Shown piece by piece: positions 1 through 7,442 of a stretch of DNA of 18,144 bases (positions are counted from its first letter, which is position 1; every line of letters starts with the position of its first letter). The notes below the pieces were generated by a model. The model made no database searches. It saw only the letters and a program-made list of their open reading frames with translations, and was not told the origin of the DNA. Source of the stretch: Gallionellales bacterium UBA7399 (GTDB lineage: Bacteria; Pseudomonadota; Gammaproteobacteria; Burkholderiales; Gallionellaceae); contig DKNB01000062.1 in assembly GCA_002470125.1 (NCBI GenBank), forward strand, positions 1,896-20,039. Direction: 5' to 3'. The position numbers and the translations under genes were made by a program.

Positions 1-30
1 TCGCGGGTTCGAGTCCCGTCCACTCCGCCA
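1..30 (+). tRNA. tRNA-Asp, 3' part only
   Basis: Only the T arm, the acceptor 3' strand and the encoded CCA tail are inside the window. The T stem is GCGGG/CCCGT around the loop TTCGAGT, then the acceptor strand CCACTCC, discriminator G and CCA. This half closely matches the 3' half of enterobacterial tRNA-Asp (GUC), where the same T-arm sequence occurs and the acceptor end also finishes in TCCGCCA. The anticodon lies outside the window, so the identity is an inference from that resemblance. A tRNA just upstream of ppiD is a familiar arrangement in betaproteobacteria. Confidence 0.8.
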
Positions 31-34
31 TATT

Positions 35-60
35 AAGGCGAACGAAAGTTCGCCTTTTTT
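35..60 (+). terminator. Intrinsic terminator of the tRNA transcript
   Basis: A perfect 9-bp stem, AAGGCGAAC (35-43) paired with GTTCGCCTT (48-56), is closed by a GAAA tetraloop. It runs straight into a T tract (six T's counting the end of the stem). It begins four bases after the tRNA CCA and ends 33 bases before the ppiD start codon. Any separate ppiD promoter must therefore overlap it or lie in the short AT-rich stretch behind it. Confidence 0.9.
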
Positions 61-93
61 CATTTTTTAAATAAACTTTATCGGGCGGCTATT

Positions 94-1983
94 ATGTTTG
101 ATTTCGTGCATGAAAATAAAAGGTTTGTACAGGTTGTATTGCTACTTATCATTCTTACCTTTGCGTTTTGGGGTGTCAATTCTTATAACAAGTCATCCCA
201 TAACGAGGCGCTAGCTCAGGTGAATGGTGAAAAAATAAGCCAAGAGGATTTTGATCGCGCCGTGCGTCAGCAGCAGTCAAGAATGCGCGAAATGATGGGC
301 AGCAACTACGATCAAACCATACTGGATAAGCCCGAAATCAAGCATTCTATTTTGGAGGGCCTAGTTAACCAGCGCTTACTCATGTCACAAGCGCGTTCCA
401 TTGGATTGACGGTGAGTGAAAAGCATTTGATCCAGAGTATTGAGGGTATCGAGGCTTTTCAAAAAGATGGAAAATTTGACAAGCAGCTCTACGAGTCCAT
501 CTTGCGTCGCGAGAAGATGTCGCCACTGACCTTTGAAGACAGCATGGCAAGGGAGTTGTACATGCGTTCGTTAATTGATGGGTATACCCGAAATGGTTAC
601 GCATCACGTACCGCCACAGATAACTTGATTCGATTGAGTGAGCAGGAGCGTGTTGTGTCATCTGAAAAGATATCTCTTGAGTCGTACCTGAGCCAAGTGA
701 AGGTCGATGAGGCAGAAATAAAAAGTTACTACGACGCAAACTTAAAAAAGTTTCAGCTGGATGAGCAGGTGAGGGTTGAGTACGTGACGCTCTCCACCGA
801 TGCAATCCAGTCCCAGGTGGCGGTGAGCGAGGCTGACATCAAAAAATACTATGCCGAGCACCAGAATGAATTTGGCTCACCTGAGCAGCGTCACGCTGCG
901 CATATCCTGATCTCGGTAGCGGCAAAGGCATCGAGCGCAGATAAGCTGGCAGCAAAATCTAAGGCAGAGCAGGTGCTGCGAGAGATTAAGCAGGCTCCTG
1001 GTAAGTTTTCTGAGCTGGCTAAGCAATATTCACAGGATCCTGGATCCGCTGGCAAGGGTGGCGATCTTGGTTTGTTCGCGCCCGGGATGATGGTTAAACC
1101 ATTCGATGAGGCCGTATCGAAGCTGAAGGCGGGAGAGATCAGCGACCTAGTTCAAACTGACTTTGGTTTTCATATCATCAAATTACTGGCAGTAAGCTCC
1201 GCCAAGCCAATTGCCATAGACAAGCTGAGGGGCGTGATCACACAAAGACTGAAGCTACAAAAGGCGGGTGACAAGTTTGCCGAGCTGGCAGATAAGTTTA
1301 GCAACGTTGTGTACGAGCAAAGTGACACACTAGGCCCCGCCTCAGAGCTCGCAAAGTCACCACTTCAGAAAAGTGCCTGGTTAAGCAAGGGGCAGACGAA
1401 AGTCTTGCCATGGACGGACAAGGCGCTGCAAGCTGTTTTTTCAGAAGATGTGACCAAGAAAAAGCGCAACAGTGCTGTCGTCGAAATTGCACCAAATAGT
1501 CTGTTGGCGGCACGCCTTTTGGAGTACAGGCCGGTGAGCACGCGCTCGCTTGACGAAGTCAGGGCCGGTATTCGTCAGGTGTTATCACACAACAAAGCGC
1601 TTGAGCTTGCCATTAAGGGGGGTCAGTCAGTCTTGACGCAGTTACAACGTGGCGATAAGGTTTCGATGAAATGGGCGGCGCCAACCACGATTACACGTGA
1701 ACGGCACGCCACCTTTGACGGCAAGCTGACCCGTCTTATTTTTCAAGCGGATGTATCTAAACTTCCCGTGTATGTTGGTGCCGAAAGCGCGCAGAGCGGA
1801 TATGTGTTGGTTCGCGTGGACTCGATCAAAGAGCCGACTACCACCAATAGTACAAAGCAGGCTAGCTATTTGCAGCAGTTACACCAAATAACGGGTGACG
1901 AGGTATTTCAATCGTACCTTGCGGATGCCATACAGCACGCCAAAATCACTATGAGACCGTTCTCTGTGGAGGAGGGTAGGTAG
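94..1983 (+). CDS. ppiD: Periplasmic folding chaperone / peptidyl-prolyl isomerase PpiD (SurA-N and parvulin domains)
   Basis: This is a membrane-anchored periplasmic chaperone that meets proteins leaving the Sec translocon. The 629-residue length matches the PpiD family. Residues 1-11 are a short cytoplasmic tail (MFDFVHENKRF, a typical PpiD start). Residues 12-28 are one hydrophobic anchor. A SurA-N-like helical chaperone region spans about 35-180. A parvulin domain spans about 264-366 and is recognised by HAAHILI near 268, GGDLGLF near 322-328 and FGFHIIKL near 357-364. The C-terminal third is the less conserved second chaperone half. The start is fixed by the family N-terminus; the upstream ribosome site is weak (GGGCGG). 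The gene converges on fabI with a 21-base gap. In E. coli the parvulin domain of PpiD has little or no isomerase activity; whether this one is active cannot be read from the sequence. Confidence 0.93.
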   Translation: MFDFVHENKRFVQVVLLLIILTFAFWGVNSYNKSSHNEALAQVNGEKISQEDFDRAVRQQQSRMREMMGSNYDQTILDKPEIKHSILEGLVNQRLLMSQARSIGLTVSEKHLIQSIEGIEAFQKDGKFDKQLYESILRREKMSPLTFEDSMARELYMRSLIDGYTRNGYASRTATDNLIRLSEQERVVSSEKISLESYLSQVKVDEAEIKSYYDANLKKFQLDEQVRVEYVTLSTDAIQSQVAVSEADIKKYYAEHQNEFGSPEQRHAAHILISVAAKASSADKLAAKSKAEQVLREIKQAPGKFSELAKQYSQDPGSAGKGGDLGLFAPGMMVKPFDEAVSKLKAGEISDLVQTDFGFHIIKLLAVSSAKPIAIDKLRGVITQRLKLQKAGDKFAELADKFSNVVYEQSDTLGPASELAKSPLQKSAWLSKGQTKVLPWTDKALQAVFSEDVTKKKRNSAVVEIAPNSLLAARLLEYRPVSTRSLDEVRAGIRQVLSHNKALELAIKGGQSVLTQLQRGDKVSMKWAAPTTITRERHATFDGKLTRLIFQADVSKLPVYVGAESAQSGYVLVRVDSIKEPTTTNSTKQASYLQQLHQITGDEVFQSYLADAIQHAKITMRPFSVEEGR

Positions 1984-1995
1984 CCCTCGATCTGT

Positions 1996-2022
1996 GGGCG
2001 ACGACTATGGCTCGCTCGTCCC
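1996..2022. other. Hairpin between the convergent ppiD and fabI ends
   Basis: GACGA (2000-2004) pairs with TCGTC (2016-2020) and is extended by GG/CC across a one-base bulge, with an 11-base loop. It spans the ppiD 3' flank and the fabI stop codon. No T run follows on either strand, so it is at best a weak or factor-assisted terminator. Confidence 0.25.
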
Positions 2023-2793
2023 GAGTGCGGTGGTATTGAAGCCACCATCAACGTATGTGATCTCCCCAGTGATTCCGCTGGCTAAGTCGCTGCAAAGGAA
2101 CGCCGCAACATTGCCCACCTCTTCCGTGGTCACATTACGCTTTAGGGGCGCGTTCTTTTCGTTGTAGTTTAAAAGCTTATTGAAGTCGGCAATACCTGCT
2201 GCGGCAAGTGTCTTGATTGGGCCTGCCGAGATGCCGTTGACACGAATGCCACGGTGCCCTAGGTTCATTGCCAGGTAACGAACGCTTGCCTCAAGACTGG
2301 CCTTGGCCAAGCCCATCACATTGTAGTGTGGCATCGTGCGTACTGCGCCGAGATAGCTTAATGTCAGCAGTGCGGCTGATCGTCCATCCATCATTGGCAA
2401 GGCGGCCTTGGCCATCGCAGGGAAGCTGTAAGAGCTGATATCGTGCGCAACCCTGAACCCCTCTCGGGTAAATCCATCAAGAAATTCTCCGGCTAACGCT
2501 TCCCGTGGTGAGAAAGCGATGGCATGTACGAATCCATCGAATTTATCCCAGTACTTGCCCAGATCGACAAACAGCTGATCGATCTCTGTGTCGCTAGCTA
2601 CATCGCATGGAAATATTAGCTCACTGTCGAACTCTCGTGCGAGCTCACACACCCGATCGCGTATGCGCTCACCCTGATACGTAAAGGCCAACTCCGCACC
2701 CTCGCGTCGCATCGATTGGGCAATGCCATAGGCGATGGAACGATTGCTGATCATGCCGGTAATGAGGATACGCTTTTTGTCCAAAAATCCCAT
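2005..2793 (-). CDS. fabI: Enoyl-[acyl-carrier-protein] reductase (NADH), FabI
   Basis: FabI catalyses the last reduction of each fatty-acid elongation cycle in the cytoplasm, turning trans-2-enoyl-ACP into acyl-ACP with NADH. The 262 residues equal the E. coli length. Visible features are the atypical SDR nucleotide motif (ITGMISNRSIAYGIA, 11-25), the catalytic pair Tyr147 and Tyr157 with Lys164 (SYLGAVRTMPHYNVMGLAK), and ISAGPIKTLAAAGI in the substrate-binding region. The start at 2793 (MGFLDKKRILITG) is chosen over an upstream in-frame ATG at 2859 because it matches the family N-terminus and has AAGGAA at good spacing. The residue equivalent to E. coli Gly93, in the triclosan/diazaborine pocket, is alanine here (HAIAFSP). 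The gene is monocistronic as far as can be seen. Its promoter was not convincingly located; TAGAAT on the minus strand near 2880 is a possible -10. Confidence 0.96.
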   Translation of the reverse strand: MGFLDKKRILITGMISNRSIAYGIAQSMRREGAELAFTYQGERIRDRVCELAREFDSELIFPCDVASDTEIDQLFVDLGKYWDKFDGFVHAIAFSPREALAGEFLDGFTREGFRVAHDISSYSFPAMAKAALPMMDGRSAALLTLSYLGAVRTMPHYNVMGLAKASLEASVRYLAMNLGHRGIRVNGISAGPIKTLAAAGIADFNKLLNYNEKNAPLKRNVTTEEVGNVAAFLCSDLASGITGEITYVDGGFNTTALGTSEP

Positions 2794-3102
2794 GCTATTC
2801 CTTTTGTCGGTATGGTTTGTGGTGTTTAAGTGGCTGGCACAGCGCTTGGCGAGCCACATGGCAATGCACTATTCATTCTAAAATGGGTCGATAATTCATT
2901 CGGCCAGTTCAGGCGTTAATTGTAAGGTAACCCCTAGGAAGAATACAACAAACATTAGATATTCTACTCCTTTAAGGTTAAACTTATCCACGAAGATAGA
3001 GGTGCAATCTATGCGGAGTACATGGATTTTTGATTTGAGATTGTGGCCTGTATTGACTAGATATTACTATCGCTGTGGCGATACAAAATTTGGAGAATTG
3101 TA
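2794..3102. other. Intergenic region between fabI and the ankyrin gene
   Basis: About 310 bases without a supported gene. It holds the fabI leader on the minus strand, including an inverted repeat GTGGCT (2830-2835)/AGCCAC (2852-2857), and the presumed promoter of the ankyrin gene. A weak candidate for the latter is TTGTGG (3041-3046), an 18-base spacer, then TACTAT (3065-3070). A small perfect hairpin, TATCGC-TGTG-GCGATA (3068-3083), sits just upstream of the ankyrin ribosome site GGAGA (3092-3096). Nothing suggests an RNA gene or a mobile element. Confidence 0.4.
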
Positions 3103-3837
3103 ATGACAGCCTTGCCAAAGGTGACAGAAAAGTTAGCGGACGAAAACAACCCTCTTCGCGGGAAGGCAAGAGCCTCCTTGCTGGAGGAGGATGCGGGAGC
3201 GATTGCAGCAAAAATAGCCGCCACCGTTATTCTTGCCCAGGATAACAACGCCCTCCTGGCGACGAAGGACAATGATGCCCTGATGGTGGCCACCTGGGAG
3301 AATGATTTAGGCGGGATGGATGATGCAATCAAGCTGGGATTGGATTTGAACGTGCGTGATTTTTTGGGCAAAGCACCGCTACACTACGTTACGAGTATAG
3401 ATGCGGCAAAGCTGTTACTTGACAACGGAGCCGACATTAATATTCTGGATAACAATAATCGTACCCCCTTGTTCGAGGTTGACGACGCTAACGTCGCAAC
3501 ATTTTTGATCGACCGTGGAGCGAGCCTGAATTTAAAAGACAAGGACAGCTTCACCCCTTTGCACCTGTGGGTCAACCACCCGACCGTAACCCGGTGCCTG
3601 TTACTGGCTGGCGCAAATCCGAATGTTCAGCTTGCACGAGGGGGCACCCTATCGAGGGGGGGCATCTACAAAAAAGGAAACACCGCCCTCCATTGCGCCA
3701 ACAATCTAGAAACTGCGAAAATTTTGATCGAGCATGGTGCGGATGCAAAGATTAAAAATAAGTACGGGTTGCTGGCTGAGGAGACCACTACTGGCGAAGT
3801 CCAGGAGTACATTAGATCTATCAATGGGGGCGAGTAG
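3103..3837 (+). CDS. Ankyrin-repeat protein of unknown function
   Basis: A 244-residue protein with no signal peptide or membrane segment, so probably cytoplasmic. Residues 1-55 are helical with no known domain. Ankyrin repeats follow at about 57-86 (degenerate), 87-118, 119-148, 149-178 and 191-222, each with the TPLH/ALH helix start and the NGAD or RGAS turn. The clear repeats are 30 residues long instead of 33, with a shortened first helix. An insert at about 178-191 (ARGGTLSRGGIYKK) breaks repeat 4 from repeat 5. Ankyrin repeats bind proteins, but the partner here is unknown. The start has a good GGAGA site six bases upstream. The stop lies inside the beginning of mobA, so the two genes are probably co-transcribed and perhaps translationally coupled. 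I cannot name a gene symbol or a specific role. Confidence 0.85.
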   Translation: MTALPKVTEKLADENNPLRGKARASLLEEDAGAIAAKIAATVILAQDNNALLATKDNDALMVATWENDLGGMDDAIKLGLDLNVRDFLGKAPLHYVTSIDAAKLLLDNGADINILDNNNRTPLFEVDDANVATFLIDRGASLNLKDKDSFTPLHLWVNHPTVTRCLLLAGANPNVQLARGGTLSRGGIYKKGNTALHCANNLETAKILIEHGADAKIKNKYGLLAEETTTGEVQEYIRSINGGE

Positions 3838-4462
3838 CCCCTCGAGAGTGCCGTGGCGTGATGGGCCGACAGACTTATCACGGTGTGCGGTTACCACCGT
3901 AATCCTTGCGGGTGGCCTCGGCACTCGCATCGGAGGTGCAAAGGGCTTGCGCCTGCTGCACGGCAGAATGTTGATCGACTGGGTGCTGGATGCGGTCAAG
4001 GACCAGAGCGAGGAGATACTCATCAATGCGAATCATCCATGCGATGCTTACGAGCACTTCGGATACCTGGTAGTTGCCGATCAGACTCAGGATTTTTTAG
4101 GGCCACTCGCCGGCGTGCAATCCGCTCTACGGTGTGCGTGCCATGATTTTATTGTGAGCGTCCCGTGCGACACACCATTCTTACCAAAGGATTTGATTTC
4201 TAATTTATTTCGGGCGGTTACGGTAAAATCCACGACAGAGGCCGCTGTGGCGGTTGTTGCTGGGAAGAGGCAGCCCATCATAGCGATTTATCGAAAAAGC
4301 CTACTCCCGCAGCTGGACGCCTACCTGGGCTCTGGTGGGCGTGGGGTCGGCGCCTGGTTAGAGACGCTGCGGGTGAGCGAGCTGGTCTTGGATGACACGA
4401 TGGCTTTCTCTAACATTAATACGCTGGACGACTTACAGCTTGCCAGTCAGGCTCACAAGTAG
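3824..4462 (+). CDS. mobA: Molybdenum cofactor guanylyltransferase MobA
   Basis: MobA transfers GMP from GTP to molybdopterin to make the bis-MGD cofactor of DMSO-reductase-family enzymes (cytoplasmic). The protein has 212 residues from the start chosen. Motifs are the nucleotide-binding loop LAGGLGTRIGGAKGL (28-42), the metal-binding VPCDTPFLP with Asp116, KRQPIIAIY for the substrate side, and the family C-terminal FSNINTLDDL. The usual GG(V)DKGL is GGAKGL here, so the acidic residue of that motif is missing. The start is uncertain. ATG 3824 overlaps the ankyrin stop by 14 bases and GTG 3848 is the next option; both leave a longer N-terminus than in E. coli, and neither has a good ribosome site, which fits translational coupling. 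No other cofactor genes lie nearby. Confidence 0.88.
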   Translation: MGASSPSRVPWRDGPTDLSRCAVTTVILAGGLGTRIGGAKGLRLLHGRMLIDWVLDAVKDQSEEILINANHPCDAYEHFGYLVVADQTQDFLGPLAGVQSALRCACHDFIVSVPCDTPFLPKDLISNLFRAVTVKSTTEAAVAVVAGKRQPIIAIYRKSLLPQLDAYLGSGGRGVGAWLETLRVSELVLDDTMAFSNINTLDDLQLASQAHK

Positions 4463-4498
4463 CTGGAGCCGACAGGCACTCAAGATTGGTGAGTGGCT

Positions 4499-4519
4499 GG
4501 GGCACGTGTAGCCTGCCCC
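4499..4519 (+). other. Hairpin downstream of mobA
   Basis: GGGGCA (4499-4504) pairs with TGCCCC (4514-4519) over a 9-base loop, in the 109-base gap between mobA and pgi. No T tract follows, so terminator function is doubtful. No clear pgi promoter could be picked out in the rest of the gap. Confidence 0.25.
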
Positions 4520-4571
4520 CTAATAGAGAGCCCGTTGGGTAGCGTGGATTTAATTAAATGCGTGGGTATAT

Positions 4572-6215
4572 ATGTCAGATCTAGTTCAATCTCCAGCCTG
4601 GAAAGCCCTGGCGGCTCATCAGGCAGGAATAAAAAAGCGAAGTTTGCGAGAGTTATTTTGTGAGGACTCGAAGCGTTTCGACAAGCTTTCCGTACAACTA
4701 GACGGCTTGCTGCTGGACTACTCTAAAAATCTTCTTACCGAAGAGACGCTTGAGTTGCTGCTGAAGCTCGTGCGTCAATCAAAGCTGGATGACTGGACCG
4801 CCAAGATGTTTGGCGGTGAAAAGATTAACAGCAGCGAGCATCGTGCCGCATTACACATGGCGCTACGCGCCCCTCGGGGCGCCTCGATGCTGGTGGACGG
4901 GGTGGACATTGTGCCAGAGGTGCATCAGGTACTAGATCGTGTCCGTCATTTTTCTGAGGCGGTACGGAATGGCGTGCTGCGCGGATACACCGGGAAACCA
5001 TTTAAGGATGTCGTAAGTATAGGCATTGGGGGATCTGCACTGGGTTCGTTGATGGTCACGGAAGCGCTCAAACCGTACGGCAACCTGAAATTAAACGCTC
5101 ACTTTATTTCAAATGTGGATGCCGCGAACTTAACCGAAACGTTGAAGCGTCTCGATCCAGAGTCCACCCTATTCATCATCAGCTCAAAAACCTTCACCAC
5201 CCTGGAGACGCTAACCAACGCTCGCTCCGCACGTGATTGGTTGGTGGCCAATCTGGGCTCCGATGGGGCCATCGAAAAGCACTTTGTTGCTGTCTCGGCC
5301 AACCTAGTTGAGGCCAAAAAATTTGGTATTAGTCGGGAGTACACATTCGAGTTGTGGGACTGGGTTGGCGGTCGCTACTCGTTCTGGTCAGCCATGGGCC
5401 TGTCCATCGTGCTCTACGTGGGGATGGATAACTTTGAGCGCATGCTTGCGGGTGCCCATGCCATGGATAATCACTTCCGCGAGACGCCACTGGAACGCAA
5501 TATGCCGGTAATACTGGGAATGATTGGCATTTGGTATGCCAATTTTTTCGGTGCGACCACATACGCCGTGCTGCCCTACGATGACTACCTGAAGTATTTT
5601 CCAACCTACTTGCAGCAACTGGAAATGGAAAGTAACGGAAAGTGTGTGGATCGCAATGGGCAGCTGGTGGACTACGCCACCGGGATGGTCCTCTTTGGGG
5701 AGGCCGGAACCAATGGCCAACATTCATTCTACCAATTGATACATCAGGGAACACAGATGGTGCCGGCTGACTTTATTGTATCTGTCGATAGTCACAACGC
5801 CATGGGGGAGCACCACGCCATCCTTGTAGCAAATTGCTTTGCGCAGGCAGAGGCACTAATGCTCGGCAAGACAATGGAAGAGGCGCGCGCCGAACTCGTG
5901 GCGCAAGGTCTTGATGATGGGGAACTGGAACTCATGCTTCCCCATAAAGTATTGCCAGGAAATCGTCCGAGCAACACCCTGCTGTTTGATCAGATGGATC
6001 CATACTCCATGGGAATGCTGGTTGCCTTGTATGAGCATAAAGTGTTTGTACAGAGTGTAGTGTGGAACGTTAACCCATTCGATCAGTGGGGCGTTGAGCT
6101 AGGCAAGCAGCTTGCCAATAAATTACTACCCGAGATCCAGGAGGGGCGACATGTAGTTGTGCATGACTCCTCTACCAACGGCCTGATTAATCATTTTATT
6201 GAGCGCTCCGTATGA
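4572..6215 (+). CDS. pgi: Glucose-6-phosphate isomerase
   Basis: Pgi interconverts glucose 6-phosphate and fructose 6-phosphate in the cytoplasm, at the entry of glycolysis or, in reverse, gluconeogenesis. It has 547 residues, close to the 549 of E. coli. Both family signatures are intact: DWVGGRYSFWSAMG (263-276) and NPFDQWGVELGK (501-512). Active-site residues by alignment are Glu353, His384 (GTNGQH) and Lys512. The phosphate-binding loop appears as IGIGGSALG (150-158) and SSKTFTTLET (204-213). The ATG gives the normal family N-terminus, although only a poor ribosome site (GCGTGGG) precedes it. The ispB-like gene follows after 24 bases with its own good ribosome site, so the two probably share a transcript. 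Confidence 0.97.
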   Translation: MSDLVQSPAWKALAAHQAGIKKRSLRELFCEDSKRFDKLSVQLDGLLLDYSKNLLTEETLELLLKLVRQSKLDDWTAKMFGGEKINSSEHRAALHMALRAPRGASMLVDGVDIVPEVHQVLDRVRHFSEAVRNGVLRGYTGKPFKDVVSIGIGGSALGSLMVTEALKPYGNLKLNAHFISNVDAANLTETLKRLDPESTLFIISSKTFTTLETLTNARSARDWLVANLGSDGAIEKHFVAVSANLVEAKKFGISREYTFELWDWVGGRYSFWSAMGLSIVLYVGMDNFERMLAGAHAMDNHFRETPLERNMPVILGMIGIWYANFFGATTYAVLPYDDYLKYFPTYLQQLEMESNGKCVDRNGQLVDYATGMVLFGEAGTNGQHSFYQLIHQGTQMVPADFIVSVDSHNAMGEHHAILVANCFAQAEALMLGKTMEEARAELVAQGLDDGELELMLPHKVLPGNRPSNTLLFDQMDPYSMGMLVALYEHKVFVQSVVWNVNPFDQWGVELGKQLANKLLPEIQEGRHVVVHDSSTNGLINHFIERSV

Positions 6216-6239
6216 GATGGCGAGTGCCGGAGATTTGTT

Positions 6240-7208
6240 ATGTCCTTTGAGGCTATAAGGCAGTCCCTTGCGCAGGACATGGCCACGGTGGATAGGGTTA
6301 TACGTGTCCGTCTGCATTCCGATGTGGCGCTGATTAATCAGATGAGTGAGTACATTATCAATGGCGGCGGGAAGCGACTACGCCCGGCCTTGGTTGTCCT
6401 GTCAGCCAAGGCGCTTGGATATACCGGCGAGCATCACCATAACCTAGCCGCAGTAGTGGAGTTTATTCACACCGCCACCCTGTTGCACGATGATGTGGTT
6501 GATGAATCCGAGCTTCGTCGCGGGCACGCGACCGCCAGCACCCTATTTGGAAATGGCCCCAGCGTGTTGGTCGGCGATTTTTTGTATTCACGTGCCTTCC
6601 AGATGATGGTGGAAATAAATGATATGCGTGTGATGCAGACGCTGGCAAACGCCACCAACACCATCGCAGAAGGGGAAGTTTTGCAGCTGCTAAGCTGTCA
6701 TGACGCGAGTGCTGACGTGACCAGCTACCTGCGTGTGATTTACTGCAAGACGGCCAAGCTGTTCGAGGCCGCGATGCGCCTGGGGGCTATACTGACGCAG
6801 GCTGACCAAGCAATCGAAGAGGCGGTCGCGAAATACGGCATGCACCTAGGGACCGCCTTCCAGTTGATAGATGATGTACTGGACTACTCGGGTGACGAGC
6901 AGGTAACCGGGAAAAACTTGGGCGACGACCTGTCCGAGGGAAAGCCCACGCTGCCGCTTATTTATGCCATGCAGCATGGCAACGTCAAGCAGGCCTCAAT
7001 GATCAAGCTTGCCATTGAGCAGGGGAGCATCGAATGCTTTGCCGAGGTGTTGGAGGTGATACATCAAACAGGCGCTCTGGAGCACACCAGGCAACAGGCA
7101 CAAATAGAATCGGACGCGGCGTGCGCGGCGCTGTCTGTTTTACCAAATACGAGCTACAAGCAATCCCTGCTACAGCTAGCCGACTTTGCTGCTACGCGAA
7201 AATTTTAG
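6240..7208 (+). CDS. ispB: Polyprenyl (octaprenyl-type) diphosphate synthase
   Basis: A trans-prenyltransferase that adds isopentenyl diphosphate units to farnesyl diphosphate, giving the long side chain of ubiquinone. The 322 residues match IspB (323 in E. coli). The first aspartate-rich motif is LLHDDVVDES (Asp84, 85, 88) and the second is QLIDDVLDYSGD (Asp211, 212, 215). GGGKRLRP (42-49) binds the homoallylic substrate. The fifth residue before the first motif is the small Ala79; family knowledge links a small residue there to long-chain products, though the exact C40 length is not provable from sequence. The ribosome site CGGAG lies eight bases before the ATG. UbiK, encoded at about 13 kb, acts in the same pathway. 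Confidence 0.92.
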   Translation: MSFEAIRQSLAQDMATVDRVIRVRLHSDVALINQMSEYIINGGGKRLRPALVVLSAKALGYTGEHHHNLAAVVEFIHTATLLHDDVVDESELRRGHATASTLFGNGPSVLVGDFLYSRAFQMMVEINDMRVMQTLANATNTIAEGEVLQLLSCHDASADVTSYLRVIYCKTAKLFEAAMRLGAILTQADQAIEEAVAKYGMHLGTAFQLIDDVLDYSGDEQVTGKNLGDDLSEGKPTLPLIYAMQHGNVKQASMIKLAIEQGSIECFAEVLEVIHQTGALEHTRQQAQIESDAACAALSVLPNTSYKQSLLQLADFAATRKF

Positions 7209-7260
7209 CGATTATTAATTATAAATAGCGCGTCCTGCCTGTTGCGGTCAGCCAGTCTTA

Positions 7261-7277
7261 TGCACATAATTGGTGCG
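7261..7277 (+). promoter_or_regulatory. NtrC binding site (enhancer) for the porin promoter
   Basis: TGCACATAATTGGTGCG matches the NtrC dyad TGCACC-N5-GGTGCA at 10 of 12 defined positions with exact spacing. It lies about 105 bases upstream of the sigma-54 -24 element, a normal enhancer distance. A second, poorer site is likely at 7316-7332, where the right half GGTGCA (7327-7332) is perfect and the left half is weak. The two centres are 55 bases apart, close to five helical turns. The AT-rich stretch between these sites and the promoter contains TATCATGTTGTTT (7341-7353), a partial IHF-like sequence. Confidence 0.75.
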
Positions 7278-7372
7278 TGTCGGTACGAAGTAGCCTAACA
7301 GCAACATCTGGGCTGTCGATTTGTTGGGTGCATTACTATTTATCATGTTGTTTTTATTTATTAAAAAAAAAT

Positions 7373-7389
7373 TGGCACGGAAACTGCTT
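7373..7389 (+). promoter_or_regulatory. Sigma-54 (-24/-12) promoter of the porin gene
   Basis: TGGCACG-GAAA-CTGCT has GG at 7374-7375 and GC at 7386-7387 with exactly ten bases between, and matches TGGCACG-N4-TTGCW except for one T. The predicted transcript starts near 7399, giving a leader of about 44 bases. It lies directly upstream of the porin and downstream of the NtrC site; the NtrC encoded at 10389-11780 carries the GAFTGA loop needed to work with sigma-54. I saw no competing strong sigma-70 promoter in this spacer. Confidence 0.85.
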
Positions 7390-7442
7390 TCTAGTTTGAT
7401 TGGGTACCTTGAGTATCACCCTCAATCTTGGGAAGGGGCGTC

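Noticed and set aside
2835..2849. Sigma-54-like sequence TGGCAC-N5-TTGG upstream of the ankyrin gene
   Set aside because: The -24 part is good, but the essential GC at -12 is GG. It also lies over 250 bases from the gene, with no NtrC dyad near it.
2984..2992. DnaA-box-like TTATCCACG
   Set aside because: A single copy with one mismatch, and no AT-rich unwinding region, further boxes or origin-linked genes nearby.
3001..3006. GGTGCA, an NtrC half-site, upstream of the ankyrin gene
   Set aside because: The partner half at the correct spacing matches at only one of six positions, and there is no sigma-54 promoter downstream.
2984..3371. Minus-strand open frames of 75 and 104 codons over the start of the ankyrin gene
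   Set aside because: No recognisable domain, biased composition and complete overlap with a gene of clear family; they are antisense shadows.
3734..3823. Longer mobA version starting at ATG 3734
   Set aside because: It would add 30 residues lying wholly inside the ankyrin gene, rich in Arg and Trp and unlike any MobA N-terminus.
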